DNA of 64,000 bases from Methanobrevibacter ruminantium (GCF_016294135.1 NZ_JAEDCO010000004.1:1-64000); one strand, 5' to 3'. Counted from the first letter of the stretch, positions 25,063 to 34,915 are shown. Made by a program: numbers and translations. The notes: a model not told the origin generated them from the sequence alone.

Positions 25063-26337
25063 ATGGTTTTTATTATTGATCCTCAGAATGCAGGAATTTC
25101 TGGGAATATGATTATTGGGGCTCTTGTGGATTTGGGAGCTGACGGAGATAAAGTTAAAGGTCTTATGGAAGATGTGGCTGTTGACTTTGGTGAGGTTGGA
25201 GTGTCCTTAAACAAGGTAAATAAGTCAGGAATTGATGCTACATTTTGCAATGTAAAGACAATTGATGAAGATAATGAAAACAACCATCATGTTCATTTTC
25301 CAGATTTTATGGAAAAAATTGATCTCTTGAAATATGCAGATATTGAAAATTTAACCGACGAAATGGTTGAAATGGCTAAAAAGGTCTTTAAGAGAATAGC
25401 TATTTCAGAGTCAAGAGTCCATGGCAAAACCCTTGAAGAAGTTCATTTTCATGAAGTAGGTGCTGCAGATGCTGTAGCAGATGTTTTAGGTTCAATTTGC
25501 GCTTACTTTGATTTGGGAATGGATAAGGATAAGGTAGTTGGTCTTCCTATTGCTGTTGGCGGAGGAGTGGTTAAGACTGCTCATGGAAGAATTCCTGTCC
25601 CTGCTCCTGCAAGCTTGGATATTCTCAAAGGATTAAATGAGGATTCCTTTAAAGATTTCTCAAAAGGAGAAGCCAAATGCGTTGGCGGACCAGTCAATTC
25701 TGAACTTGCAACACCTACTGGCTGTGCTTTGTACATGGAGTTCTGTGATGAATTTTTAGAATTCGCTCCTATGATGTCTCCTGAAGAGATTGCATATGGT
25801 TGCGGTTCAAAGGAATTCGATTTCCCTAATGTGTTAAGAGTCATTAAATCCAAGAATACAAATGGAAAACATAAGGTTTCTGTAATTGAAACCAATATTG
25901 ATCATATGTCTGGTGAGGAATTGGGATTCCTGTTTGACTTGCTTCTGATTGAAGGGGCTAGAGATGTTTCAATGGTGCCTATTACCATGAAGAAAAATAG
26001 GCCCGGACATTTGATTAAGATTATTTCCAAACCTGATTTGGTTGACCATTTGGTTAATATCCTCTTTATGGAAACTGGCACTTTAGGCATTAGGGTCTCT
26101 GAAAACACTCATAGAGGAGTTGCTGAAAGGCAATTTATTCCTTTGGATATAAATGTTGGCAATCATATTTATACAATCAACTTCAAAATAGGATTGATTG
26201 GGGATGAAATAATCTCTCATAGGCCTGAATACGAGGATTTGCGCAGAATCTCTGTAGAGCAGGACATTCCTTTAATTGAAGTGAGAGATGTTGCAAACAC
26301 TATGATTCGTGATTATTTGGAAAACAATAGAGAATAA
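25063..26337 (+). CDS. larC: LarC family protein (nickel insertion, UPF0272)
   Basis: LarC inserts nickel into the pincer cofactor of lactate racemase using CTP. The 424-residue protein opens with the family motif DPQNAGISGNMIIGAL and has EEVHFHEVGAADAVADVLG near residue 130, GGGVVKTAHGRIPVPAPAS near 168 and a C-terminal domain starting VSVIETNIDHMSGEELG near 275. It is full length with no frameshift between the LarC1 and LarC2 parts. LarB, LarE and the racemase are not in this window. Methanogens carry LarC widely, so its nickel target there may differ. GGAAG precedes the ATG. Confidence 0.88.
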   Translation: MVFIIDPQNAGISGNMIIGALVDLGADGDKVKGLMEDVAVDFGEVGVSLNKVNKSGIDATFCNVKTIDEDNENNHHVHFPDFMEKIDLLKYADIENLTDEMVEMAKKVFKRIAISESRVHGKTLEEVHFHEVGAADAVADVLGSICAYFDLGMDKDKVVGLPIAVGGGVVKTAHGRIPVPAPASLDILKGLNEDSFKDFSKGEAKCVGGPVNSELATPTGCALYMEFCDEFLEFAPMMSPEEIAYGCGSKEFDFPNVLRVIKSKNTNGKHKVSVIETNIDHMSGEELGFLFDLLLIEGARDVSMVPITMKKNRPGHLIKIISKPDLVDHLVNILFMETGTLGIRVSENTHRGVAERQFIPLDINVGNHIYTINFKIGLIGDEIISHRPEYEDLRRISVEQDIPLIEVRDVANTMIRDYLENNRE

Positions 26338-26402
26338 AAAGAAATTCTTAAATAGGAATTGCAATAAGAATTATATGTGAAAAATATTAAAAATGTGAAA
26401 AT

Positions 26403-27011
26403 ATGAGAATTCCAAGAATAGATTTAGCATTTTTATCAAGATTGTTTATATTATTGGCTCTTATACTATTGATTTATAATGAATTTAAACTTCAATCTAG
26501 TTTGGTTTCATTAATTTCATTAGCATTAGCGGTCTCATCTGTTCTTTGTATGGTTTTATTTGCCATTCGATTTAGACAAGGAAAGTATAATCAAAATTTT
26601 CAGATTGTTGTTGAAACAGATGTGGACAGAGCTTTGAAAGATGGTGTGATTTCAAAGGAACAAGCGGAATCCATTCCAAGACGTGTTGTTCTCAATACTA
26701 AGGATCTTATTTTAAATGTTATCTTTAATTTTGCAATTGCAAACCATTTTGACTTGATTCCTATCGACATTCTTAGAGAGATATTGCCTCATGTTCCACC
26801 TGCTCATTTAGAGAATTTGTATGAGGAATCCCGTGAAATAAGTGATGATTTGAATGATTATTTCAGAGCTCAAAAATTTGCAAATAAGGCGGATGTAATT
26901 ACAAGATCCGATGAGATAAAGGAATACTTGGCTAAGACTTATCCTTGGATGGCTCCAGAAACTCTAGAAAACACTTATGATTATTTCTTTTTAGGAATTG
27001 GAAATGGCTAA
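26403..27011 (+). CDS. Conserved membrane protein with two N-terminal helices
   Basis: I do not recognise this 202-residue protein. Residues of about 9-27 (FLSRLFILLALILLIYN) and 33-57 (VSLISLALAVSSVLCMVLFA) are hydrophobic and likely span the membrane as a hairpin. The remaining 140 residues are soluble and helical. They contain DRALKDGVISKEQAESIPRR and a region rich in acidic residues near DILREILPHVPPAHLENLYE. It starts 65 bases after larC in the same direction and may be co-transcribed with it. A GTGAAAAT ribosome binding site is present. The real gene is well supported by its length and composition. Confidence 0.7.
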   Translation: MRIPRIDLAFLSRLFILLALILLIYNEFKLQSSLVSLISLALAVSSVLCMVLFAIRFRQGKYNQNFQIVVETDVDRALKDGVISKEQAESIPRRVVLNTKDLILNVIFNFAIANHFDLIPIDILREILPHVPPAHLENLYEESREISDDLNDYFRAQKFANKADVITRSDEIKEYLAKTYPWMAPETLENTYDYFFLGIGNG

Positions 27012-27194
27012 TATCTTTTCATTCATTTTCTTTTTTTATCATTCCATAATAGTTTCATATATTACGAATTAATTAAGGCATTATTATTTCTATTATTTCA
27101 GATGCATTGAAAATATTTTTAAAAATAGCTTTTTTTGTTTAATTTTAATTAAGGTGTAAAGAGATTAAATCTAATGAATATTAGATTAATCTTA

Positions 27195-27232
27195 AAAAAA
27201 AATAAAAAGATAATGGTAAGAATTACCATTAT
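27195..27232 (-). terminator. Terminator of pycB
   Basis: On the minus strand a stem built from AATGGTAA and TTACCATT (about 27213-27231) overlaps the pycB stop and leads into a T tract (A-rich on the plus strand, 27195-27210). Confidence 0.75.
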
Positions 27233-28959
27233 TCATCTAAAGGTTTAATCAACATTAAGTTGTCACCTGCGTTGACAGTGTCACCTTCTTCTACGAAAAT
27301 TTGTTCTACAATACCTTCCTCTTCAGCATAGATATCGTTTTCCATTTTCATAGCTTCAAGAACTGCAACTACAGTACCTTTTTGGACTTTATCTCCAGTG
27401 TTTACTTTAATCTTAAGCACCATACCTTGCATGGATGCAGTTAATGCACCAGGAATAGGGCCTACATTTCCGCTGCCTCCTTGTTGGCCGATTTGCATGT
27501 AACCTGTAGGCATGATTTTTACATCGAAGATATCTCCATCAACTTCTACAGAGTATTCGGTTGGAATAGCGCTAAGGTCATCATCACCGCTACCGCCAAT
27601 GTGAACTTCTGGGAATGGTTCCTCTTCGAGTTCTCCTTTAAGGAATTGTTTAGCAACTGGAGGTAACATTGCAAGAGTAAGAACATCTTCCTCTTTCTTG
27701 ATGATACCTAACTCTTCGCCTTCTTTTTTGAAGTTTTCGTATTCAGGTTCTATTAAATCTGCAGGTCTGCAGGTAATGCGTTCTTCATCACCAATGATCT
27801 TTTGAGCAATATCTTCATTGATTGGTGCTGGAGCACGTCCATAGAAACCTTTCATGTAATCTTTAACTTCGTTGGAAACGATTTTGTATCTTTCACCGTT
27901 AATAACGTTCATTACAGCTTGAATACCAACGATTTGGCTAGTAGGAGTTACAAGTGGAGGGTATCCCATATCCTTTCTCACACGAGGCATTTCTTCCAAT
28001 ACGTCTTGGTATCTGTCTAATGCATTTTGCTGTTTTAATTGTGAAATTAAGTTTGAAAGCATTCCACCAGGGATTTGGTACATCAATACGTCAGTATCGA
28101 TTCTTTCACTGATTGGGTCAATGTATCCTTCGTATTTTTCCCTAAGGGTTTCGAAGTATTTTTTAATTTGGTTTAATGCTTTTAAATCAAGGCCAGTGTC
28201 GAATTCAGTACCTTGTAAGGATGCTACAATACTTTCTGTTGGAGGTTGGGAAGTACCCCAAGCGATAGGTGAAATAGCGGTGTCTAAAATGTCAACACCT
28301 GCTTGACATGCAGCATAATAACTGATAGGAGTCATACCACTGGTACAATGTGAGTGTAAATTGACTAATAGATCAGTCTCTTCTTTTAATCTGGTAACCA
28401 ATTCGAATACAACGGATGGGGTAATTAAACCAGCCATATCCTTAATAGCTATTGAATCACAATCTAATGCTTCAAGTTCTTTTGCAAATTCCACGAATTT
28501 GTCGATAGTATGAACTGGACTAATGGTGTAGCTGATAGTTCCTTGAACATGAGCGCCTTGTTCTTTAGCTACTTTAATGGATTGTTGCATGTTCCTAATA
28601 TCGTTCATTGCATCAAAGATTCTAAAGATGTCAATACCGTTTTCATAGGATTTTTCTACAAATTTAGTTACAATGTCATCAGCATAATGTTTGTATCCGA
28701 GTAAGTTTTGACCTCTAAGGAGCATTTGCAATGGAGTTTCAGTAAAGTTTTCCTTCAATATTCTTAATCTTTCCCATGGGTCTTCGTTTAAAAATCTAAT
28801 ACAAGTATCAAAGGTAGCTCCACCCCATGCTTCTATAGCATGATATCCGACTTTATCCATTTCTTCAATAATAGGGACCATATCTCTTGTTCTCATTCTG
28901 GTTGCTAAAAGGGATTGGTGAGCATCTCTGAATGCGGTTTCTGTTATTTTTACTTTCAT
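27229..28959 (-). CDS. pycB: Pyruvate carboxylase subunit B
   Basis: PycB is the carboxyltransferase and biotin-carrier subunit of the two-subunit archaeal pyruvate carboxylase, which makes oxaloacetate. The 576-residue protein starts KITETAFRDAHQSLLATRMRT and shows the DRE-TIM barrel motifs EAWGGATFDTCIRFL, LVNLHSHCTSG and SPIAWGTSQPPTES, then the conserved carboxylase domain, then the biotinyl domain with EAMKMEN, the lysine at about residue 538. Subunit A is not in the window. AGTGAGGTG precedes the ATG, and a terminator overlaps the stop. It is likely monocistronic. The same protein type can serve as oxaloacetate decarboxylase alpha, but the methanogen context favours PycB. Confidence 0.93.
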   Translation of the reverse strand: MKVKITETAFRDAHQSLLATRMRTRDMVPIIEEMDKVGYHAIEAWGGATFDTCIRFLNEDPWERLRILKENFTETPLQMLLRGQNLLGYKHYADDIVTKFVEKSYENGIDIFRIFDAMNDIRNMQQSIKVAKEQGAHVQGTISYTISPVHTIDKFVEFAKELEALDCDSIAIKDMAGLITPSVVFELVTRLKEETDLLVNLHSHCTSGMTPISYYAACQAGVDILDTAISPIAWGTSQPPTESIVASLQGTEFDTGLDLKALNQIKKYFETLREKYEGYIDPISERIDTDVLMYQIPGGMLSNLISQLKQQNALDRYQDVLEEMPRVRKDMGYPPLVTPTSQIVGIQAVMNVINGERYKIVSNEVKDYMKGFYGRAPAPINEDIAQKIIGDEERITCRPADLIEPEYENFKKEGEELGIIKKEEDVLTLAMLPPVAKQFLKGELEEEPFPEVHIGGSGDDDLSAIPTEYSVEVDGDIFDVKIMPTGYMQIGQQGGSGNVGPIPGALTASMQGMVLKIKVNTGDKVQKGTVVAVLEAMKMENDIYAEEEGIVEQIFVEEGDTVNAGDNLMLIKPLDE

Positions 28960-29278
28960 CTTTACACCTCACTAAAATTTTTACATATCATGATAAATTT
29001 AATTCAAAATCATATTGCTGATTTTTAAATATAAATTTCTGATTAATTATTTCTAAATCACATACTATTATTTTACATTATATTATTATTTATTGTTATA
29101 ACTACTAATAAAAGTTATCTATTTTTTAACTAAATTTAATAGATTATACTTAAAAACTGTAAAAAAATTTTATTAAAATGATATAAAATCAAAAAATATT
29201 TTAAAAAAAGTTTATTTGGAAAATTACTAAAAAAAGAAACTTATTAAAAAAATTAGAAAAAAATAAAAAAAGAAAAAA
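28960..29278 (-). promoter_or_regulatory. AT-rich spacer holding the pycB promoter
   Basis: No gene is seen. The pycB promoter must lie here on the minus strand; TATA-like runs are too frequent to pick one. The A-rich end (29225-29278) is the T tract of the ino1 terminator. Confidence 0.4.
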
Positions 29279-29297
29279 GTTAAGAAAAATTCTTAAC
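29279..29297 (-). terminator. Terminator of the inositol-phosphate synthase gene
   Basis: GTTAAGAA and TTCTTAAC (29279-29286 and 29290-29297) form an 8-bp stem with a three-base loop that includes the stop codon. On the minus strand a long T-rich tract follows. Confidence 0.75.
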
Positions 29298-30387
29298 GTT
29301 CAATTTCTCCATTAATGAATGCTTCAACATTAGCTGCTGCTTCATCATCAGTGAATTGGATTGGAGGGTGTTTCATAACATAAGATGAAATGGAAGTCAA
29401 TTGTCCACCAATTCCTCTTTCAAGTCCTAATTTACAGCAACGAATAGCGTCAATTACACATCCTGCAGAGTTAGGAGAATCTTCTACACTTAATCTGAGT
29501 TCAATGTCCATTGGCACGTCACCAAAGGTTTTACCTTCCATTCTTAAGAAACAGATCTTGTTGTCTTTTTGCCATGGTACATAATCACTTGGACCAATGT
29601 GAATGTCATGAGGATCCATTCTTTCTGCAAGTACTGATTGAACAGCTTCAGTCTTGGATTCTTTTTTAGAGTCTAAACGTTTTCTGTTTAACATGTTTAA
29701 GAAGTCAGTGTTTCCACCAGTGTTGATTTGGTAAGTGTGAATCAATTTAACACCTCTTTCCTTAAACAAGTTACTTAAGGTTCTGTGGGTGATAGTTGCA
29801 CCGATTTGTGCTTTAATGTCGTCACCAACAGCAGGAAGTCCTTTTTCTCTGAATTTTGCATCCCATTCTGGGTCACTAACAATAAATACTGGCATACAAT
29901 TAATATAAGCAATTTCTGCATCTAATGCACATTGTGCATAGAATCTTGCAGCTTCTTCAGAACCTACTGGTAAATAACTGAGTAATATTTCTGCTCCGCT
30001 TTCTTTCAAGACTTCAACAACGTCTACTGGTTCTTCATCAGCTACTATAAAAGTATAATCATCTTCGAATTCTGCCATATGTTCACTTACACCATCAAGA
30101 ACAGGCCCCATTTGGACAACTACATCGCTTTTTGGTATTTCTGGTTGGAAAACAGTAGTGCAATTTGGTTTTGCAAAGATTGCTTCATCAACAGTTTTTC
30201 CAACTTTTCTTGCATCAATATCAAAAGCAGCTACTACTTCAATGTCAGTTGGATCCCAGTCACCAATTTTCCAGTGCATAAGGCCAATTGCATCTTCAGG
30301 ATTCTTATCTTTATAGTAATAGATTCCTTGTATAAGGGAACTTGCGCAGTTTCCAATTCCCACTACAGCTATTTTAATTTTACTCAT
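29293..30387 (-). CDS. ino1: Inositol-1-phosphate synthase
   Basis: This NAD-dependent enzyme converts glucose 6-phosphate to myo-inositol 1-phosphate, the head-group precursor of archaeal inositol lipids. The protein begins MSKIKIAVVGIGNCASSLIQG, a Rossmann motif, and contains ADEEPVDVVEVL, SYLPVGSEEAARFYAQC, the conserved TYQINTGGNTDFLNML and ERMDPHDIHIGPSDYVPW. I chose the ATG at 30387, six bases after GGTG, over a GTG nine bases upstream, giving 364 residues. This length fits the archaeal and actinobacterial form rather than the longer eukaryotic one. The neighbouring lipid gene (DGGGP synthase) starts 1.8 kb away. Confidence 0.93.
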   Translation of the reverse strand: MSKIKIAVVGIGNCASSLIQGIYYYKDKNPEDAIGLMHWKIGDWDPTDIEVVAAFDIDARKVGKTVDEAIFAKPNCTTVFQPEIPKSDVVVQMGPVLDGVSEHMAEFEDDYTFIVADEEPVDVVEVLKESGAEILLSYLPVGSEEAARFYAQCALDAEIAYINCMPVFIVSDPEWDAKFREKGLPAVGDDIKAQIGATITHRTLSNLFKERGVKLIHTYQINTGGNTDFLNMLNRKRLDSKKESKTEAVQSVLAERMDPHDIHIGPSDYVPWQKDNKICFLRMEGKTFGDVPMDIELRLSVEDSPNSAGCVIDAIRCCKLGLERGIGGQLTSISSYVMKHPPIQFTDDEAAANVEAFINGEIER

Positions 30388-30634
30388 TTCTTTCACCAGT
30401 AATTAATAATTCTAATTTTTGTATTTTTTAATTTCGTTAATGCTTAAATTAAGTTTTTTTTAACATTTTTTAAAAATTTATATAAATATTATTGAATAAA
30501 AATAAATATAAATCATATTACTTTAATATATTTACATTTGTTTATATAAATCTTTTTAAAAATTGATGAATTTTAAAGAATAATCTTATACTTTTTGTGT
30601 GTGTTTGGATTTAATGTTCGAATTCGGTGGTTAA

Positions 30635-32062
30635 ATGAAAAAAGTGATTTTAATAGCATTTTATTTTAATCAGGTAAATGAAATTGCTTCAAAGAGGTTA
30701 AGGGCACTCGCAAAATATTTGCCTCAATTTGGATGGGAACCCATAGTGATTGTTCCAGATTTGGGTTTCATTCCAAAGGAAAACGATGATTTGAATTGCA
30801 GAATCATTTACACTGAATATGAGGATATGTTCAGTCATTTTTCCAATAAATTCAAGAAATCTAAACCAACTGATTCCAATGATTGCCTTGATTCTAAAGA
30901 ATCTGAAGAGTCTGAAGAGTCTGAAGAGTCTGAAGAGTCTAAAGAGTTTAAAGAGTTTAAAGAGTCTAAAGAGTCTAAAGAGTTTATCGAATTTAATGAT
31001 GATAAGTTAAAAGATTCCACATCCTATTCAAATCCGATTGTTTCAAAAGCCATTTCAATTGCGGGTGAAGTATTTGCATATCCTGATGGGATGAAATACT
31101 GGCATGAATCTGCATTTAAGGAGGCTTCTAAAATTATGGATGAGGAAGAAATTGATGCTATCATAAGCTCTTCATGGCCTATAACATGCCATACCATTGC
31201 AAAGGATTTAAAGGAAAAACAGGATATTGCTTGGATAGCAGACTTAAGGGACCTTTGGAATTTAAATCCATATGTTTCACACACTTATGTAAGAAATTAT
31301 TTTGAGAAAAGGTTGGAATTGAAGACATTTGAAAATGCAGATGCTTTAACAACCACTACAAGTTTGGCTGCAGAGACATTAGCCACTTTACATCCAATGA
31401 GTAAGATAGTACCAATTTTATCAGGTTATGACAAGGATGACTTTAAGTTTCTAGAGGAATTGGTTTCTAAGAAGGATGATTCCTTTAGTGACTTTTCAGA
31501 AAAATTGAAGTTTATTTATGCAGGATCTTTATATGGTGGTAAAAGAGATCCAAATTATTTGTTTGAAGCCATTCGCCAATTGGAGGATGAGAATAAATTG
31601 GATGCATCTAAAATTTCAATCGAATTTTACGGTGACAGCATAGGTTTAGAAGAAATAGCTAAGCGTTATGGTCTTTTGGATATCGTTCATATTGGTGGTA
31701 AAATAGCGCATGAGGAAGTGCTGAAAAAGCAATTGAATAGTGATGTTCTCCTCTTGATTTCATGGGATGATGAAAAGGAAAAGATGTTCATTCCCGGAAA
31801 GATCTATGAATATTTCGCATTGAAAAAGCCTGTTTTGTCAATTGGGCATAAGGAAGGTTCCTTAAAGGATTTGATTGAGGAAACTAAAGTCGGATATCAT
31901 GTTTCAAGTTTGGAGTCCACTAAAAAAGCTTTATTGGACATTTATAATGAATTTATTGAAAAAGGGGCTGTTGAATTAAGCTCCGATATAAACATTGAAG
32001 ATTATTCCATGGAAAATATGGCTAAAAAATTTGCTGATTTATTGAATGAATTAGAAAATTAA
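30635..32062 (+). CDS. Glycosyltransferase (GT4-like) with a tandem-repeat linker
   Basis: The 475-residue protein has a GT-B layout. The N-terminal domain begins MKKVILIAFYFNQVNEIASKR, and the acceptor-domain region AWIADLRDLWNLNPY lies near residue 205. The C-terminal nucleotide-sugar domain carries FIYAGSLYGGKRDPNYLFEA near 292 and FIPGKIYEYFALKKPVLSI near 385, a GT4-type E-x7-E-like region. Between about residues 87 and 117 lies a repeat of Ser-x-Glu/Phe-Lys-Glu triplets encoded by ten 9-base units. It opens the rightward glycan-gene series. GGTGG precedes the ATG. Sugar and acceptor cannot be inferred. Confidence 0.82.
   Translation: MKKVILIAFYFNQVNEIASKRLRALAKYLPQFGWEPIVIVPDLGFIPKENDDLNCRIIYTEYEDMFSHFSNKFKKSKPTDSNDCLDSKESEESEESEESEESKEFKEFKESKESKEFIEFNDDKLKDSTSYSNPIVSKAISIAGEVFAYPDGMKYWHESAFKEASKIMDEEEIDAIISSSWPITCHTIAKDLKEKQDIAWIADLRDLWNLNPYVSHTYVRNYFEKRLELKTFENADALTTTTSLAAETLATLHPMSKIVPILSGYDKDDFKFLEELVSKKDDSFSDFSEKLKFIYAGSLYGGKRDPNYLFEAIRQLEDENKLDASKISIEFYGDSIGLEEIAKRYGLLDIVHIGGKIAHEEVLKKQLNSDVLLLISWDDEKEKMFIPGKIYEYFALKKPVLSIGHKEGSLKDLIEETKVGYHVSSLESTKKALLDIYNEFIEKGAVELSSDINIEDYSMENMAKKFADLLNELEN
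30893..30985 (+). repeat. In-frame tandem 9-base repeat, ten copies, inside the glycosyltransferase gene
   Basis: Ten units of the type TCTGAAGAG / TCTAAAGAG / TTTAAAGAG follow one another and end in TTT. Because each unit is three codons, gain or loss of units keeps the frame and only changes linker length. The first units encode SEE, the later ones SKE and FKE, so the charge balance changes along the array. Confidence 0.92.
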
Positions 32063-32186
32063 CAAATCTATAAAAGTCATTTCAATTTAAAAAATAAAAA
32101 ATTTATACTTATAAAATTATAAATAAATTTAGAAGATAATTTGATTTAGAAATAATTGATTTAGAAGGTAGATATGAGGAAATAAA

Positions 32187-33059
32187 ATGAATGCTTATTT
32201 AGAAATAATCCGTCCCGGAAATGCAGTTATGGCAGCTATTGCTGTAATATTGATGATGTTTGTTGGTCATTATTATGATTTGCCTATAATCATCTGTGCA
32301 CTGATCGTTTTCGTATGTACTGGTGCAGGAAATACAATCAATGACGTTTTTGATGTAAAGATAGATGAAATCAACAAGCCTAATCGCCCTATTCCATCTG
32401 GAAGAATCAGTCTTGAAAATGCAAGGACTTATGCTTATGTTCTCTTTGGAATAGGTATTGCTTTAAGTCTTGTAGATAGTTATTTGGTAAATTCAATTTG
32501 GCCTTCTGTAATTGTTATTCCTGCTGCCGTCATAATGTATCTTTATGCAAGAAACTTAAAGGCAATGCCACTCATTGGAAATCTTACTGTAGCTACTTTA
32601 ACAGGGTTCTGTTTTGTAATTGCAGGTGTTGTAATTGCATGTGCTACAAGTTCATTAAAGATTTTATTTATCTCAATTTATTTAGGATTATTCGCAATGT
32701 TCATGACATTAGCACGTGAAATAGTGAAGGATATGGAAGATATTGAAGGAGATAAGCAGGAAGGAGCAAGAACTTTCCCTATTCTTTATGGAAAGAAAAT
32801 ACCTTCAATAATTTCAATAATATTGATTGTTGTCACAACTTTGATGTGCCCTATTCTTTACATTTTCAAAATATTTAACATTGGGTATATGGTGATAATG
32901 ATTGTACCTATAATCATCTTTTTGTATAGTGCTTATAGCTTAAAATTGAACCCACCAGAAGAGACATGTGCTAAGGTTTCTAAAAATCTGAAAATCGCTA
33001 TGCTAATCAGTTTTATAGCATTCGTTGTAGGATCTTTTAATATTTTTAGCTTTTTATAG
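32187..33059 (+). CDS. Digeranylgeranylglyceryl phosphate synthase (UbiA family)
   Basis: This membrane prenyltransferase adds the second geranylgeranyl chain to geranylgeranylglyceryl phosphate, the second ether-bond step of archaeal lipid synthesis. The 290-residue protein has about eight or nine hydrophobic segments and two aspartate-rich motifs: NDVFDVKIDEINKPNRP near residue 51 and REIVKDMEDIEGDKQEGART near 180, as in UbiA enzymes. TLAREIVKDMEDIEGD is typical of the DGGGP synthase branch. GAGGA precedes the ATG. It sits between glycosyltransferase genes and may be co-transcribed with them. Confidence 0.92.
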   Translation: MNAYLEIIRPGNAVMAAIAVILMMFVGHYYDLPIIICALIVFVCTGAGNTINDVFDVKIDEINKPNRPIPSGRISLENARTYAYVLFGIGIALSLVDSYLVNSIWPSVIVIPAAVIMYLYARNLKAMPLIGNLTVATLTGFCFVIAGVVIACATSSLKILFISIYLGLFAMFMTLAREIVKDMEDIEGDKQEGARTFPILYGKKIPSIISIILIVVTTLMCPILYIFKIFNIGYMVIMIVPIIIFLYSAYSLKLNPPEETCAKVSKNLKIAMLISFIAFVVGSFNIFSFL

Positions 33060-33132
33060 TTAAAAATTAATGTAAAATTTAGGTTAATTTGATTGTTGAA
33101 ATTTAAATGGAATTATTAGGATTAGTGAAATT

Positions 33133-34848
33133 ATGATGTTTAAAAATATTTTAGACGATTTAAATATCTCTAAGAATGATTTTTTCTATTTGTCTATTTT
33201 AACAATTTTTAGCATTCTCATTACTTACGCCCTCATAAATTTCAATCAGGTTTTAGGAATTTACTGTTCGGATGTTTTCATTTATTTATCAAATTCCCTT
33301 GTTTTTGCAGGTTACCAATCAAGTGTCCTATATCTGTATTTATCTCCAGTTATTTGCATTTTAACAGCTATTCTTTTCAAGTTAGGGTTCTTATCTGAAG
33401 CCTCTCTTTATTTGATAACTGGAATCTTTTGCATCTTTGCAAACATGGGCATTTATATGCTTTTGAAGAATAAGTTCAGTTCATTATTAAGCCTTTGCGG
33501 TGCATTTCTTTTTGGAAGCTTTTCACTTACTTTACTTTGGTGGGCAAATGGAACATTGGATGTTCCTGCAGTGGCTTTATCCATTTGGACAATCATTTTC
33601 ACTATTCTTGCTGTTGATAAGGATTCAAAATATTATATGCTCTCTATTCCATTCTTTGTTTTAGCTGTTTTCACACGTTACACTGCGTTATTCTTGCTTC
33701 CTTTGATATTGCTCTATTATCTTTCCAAGCATGATTTCTTCACAAATTTGGATTTATTAATCATGAATAGGCAAGAATTTTCAATCAAACTCAAATCCTA
33801 CATAAAAAGCGAGGAATTTAGGAATATTCTAAAATCATGTGCAATAGCTTTTGTTTTGTTGATAATCTTTTCAGCTACAATTTTAGCATATGGTTCTAAT
33901 TTGTCATTCTTAACACAAAGCTCAACATTTGCATCCGGATCTAAAGGGGAAGTAATTGACAATGCATATACAACAGACACATTCTTTTATCTTCATGATT
34001 TCCCAAATTTCCTATTCTCTGATTATGTAAGTTTTGATAATGTAATTCCAGTATTGAACGGTTCAAGTCCAATGTCCTTTTTCTTAATAGGGCTATTTGC
34101 TATTGGAATTTTCTTATTCGGATATAAGTTGATTAATGTTAAGGGAAAAGGGAAGTCTAAACACAATTATCTTGTAGGAATCTTATTTATTGCACTTTTA
34201 GTCATTTCAATTTTATGCTTTAAGATCAATTCAATCATCACAATCACTATCATTCTGATTGATTTGGTGATGCTATTTGCATTTTTCAAGAAGATTGGTA
34301 TCGATAGGGAGATATATTCCATGGATGTTCTAATGTTGGCATGGCTTTTGGTTTATTTCATATTCTTTACATTCCTGAATATTAAGGTGAATAGGTACAT
34401 CATAACCGCATTTCCTGCTTTCATTTATTTTGTCATCTATGCTTTAAGTGAGATTTTGGATTTGTCTAATAAATTTGAGCTATTTGAGTTTAAAAAACAA
34501 AATATTTTAAAGATTATTCCAATAATTCTGATTGTATTTTGCATATTCTCTGCATTCACATTCACCTCTACAGTTCATTATAATGAGGATTTCAATAAAA
34601 ACAAGGTAATTGCAGATTATTTAACTGAATACGACTCTGATTATATGTCAAAGGATGTTGCCGTATCCAATCAAAGGTCTTACAATTGGTTCTTAAAGAA
34701 GTATACAATTCCATTAACCGACGACCAATTGGATTATTTGGAGTCAAGCAATATCACTTATTACATATCTGATGATAATTTCAATTTATCAAATTACACT
34801 ATGATTTATCAAAAAGAAGGTTTATATTTATACGAAAGGATTAATTAA
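33133..34848 (+). CDS. Multi-spanning membrane glycosyltransferase (GT-C / GT39-like)
   Basis: This 571-residue protein has roughly eleven to thirteen hydrophobic helices. An extracytoplasmic-looking loop follows the first helix (QVLGIYCSDVFIYLSNSLVFAGY region, with an acidic residue typical of GT-C enzymes). A large loop lies around residues 265-310, and a soluble C-terminal tail of about 95 residues follows the last helix. The pattern resembles dolichyl-phosphate-mannose-type transferases that move sugars from a lipid carrier to a surface target. I see no family-specific motif that fixes the sugar. Two adjacent ATG codons begin it. It lies between the prenyltransferase and a GT4 gene. Confidence 0.65.
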   Translation: MMFKNILDDLNISKNDFFYLSILTIFSILITYALINFNQVLGIYCSDVFIYLSNSLVFAGYQSSVLYLYLSPVICILTAILFKLGFLSEASLYLITGIFCIFANMGIYMLLKNKFSSLLSLCGAFLFGSFSLTLLWWANGTLDVPAVALSIWTIIFTILAVDKDSKYYMLSIPFFVLAVFTRYTALFLLPLILLYYLSKHDFFTNLDLLIMNRQEFSIKLKSYIKSEEFRNILKSCAIAFVLLIIFSATILAYGSNLSFLTQSSTFASGSKGEVIDNAYTTDTFFYLHDFPNFLFSDYVSFDNVIPVLNGSSPMSFFLIGLFAIGIFLFGYKLINVKGKGKSKHNYLVGILFIALLVISILCFKINSIITITIILIDLVMLFAFFKKIGIDREIYSMDVLMLAWLLVYFIFFTFLNIKVNRYIITAFPAFIYFVIYALSEILDLSNKFELFEFKKQNILKIIPIILIVFCIFSAFTFTSTVHYNEDFNKNKVIADYLTEYDSDYMSKDVAVSNQRSYNWFLKKYTIPLTDDQLDYLESSNITYYISDDNFNLSNYTMIYQKEGLYLYERIN

Positions 34849-34915
34849 AATTAATTAAAAGATAAAAAAATTTAATTTAATGATTTGATCTATTAATTTT
34901 AAGAGGGTGAATTTT

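Noticed and set aside
30819..31020. Alternative-frame repeats KSLKSL and DSSDSS at the glycosyltransferase tandem repeat
   Set aside because: They are out-of-frame readings of the 9-base repeat; the glycosyltransferase frame continues on both sides with conserved domains.
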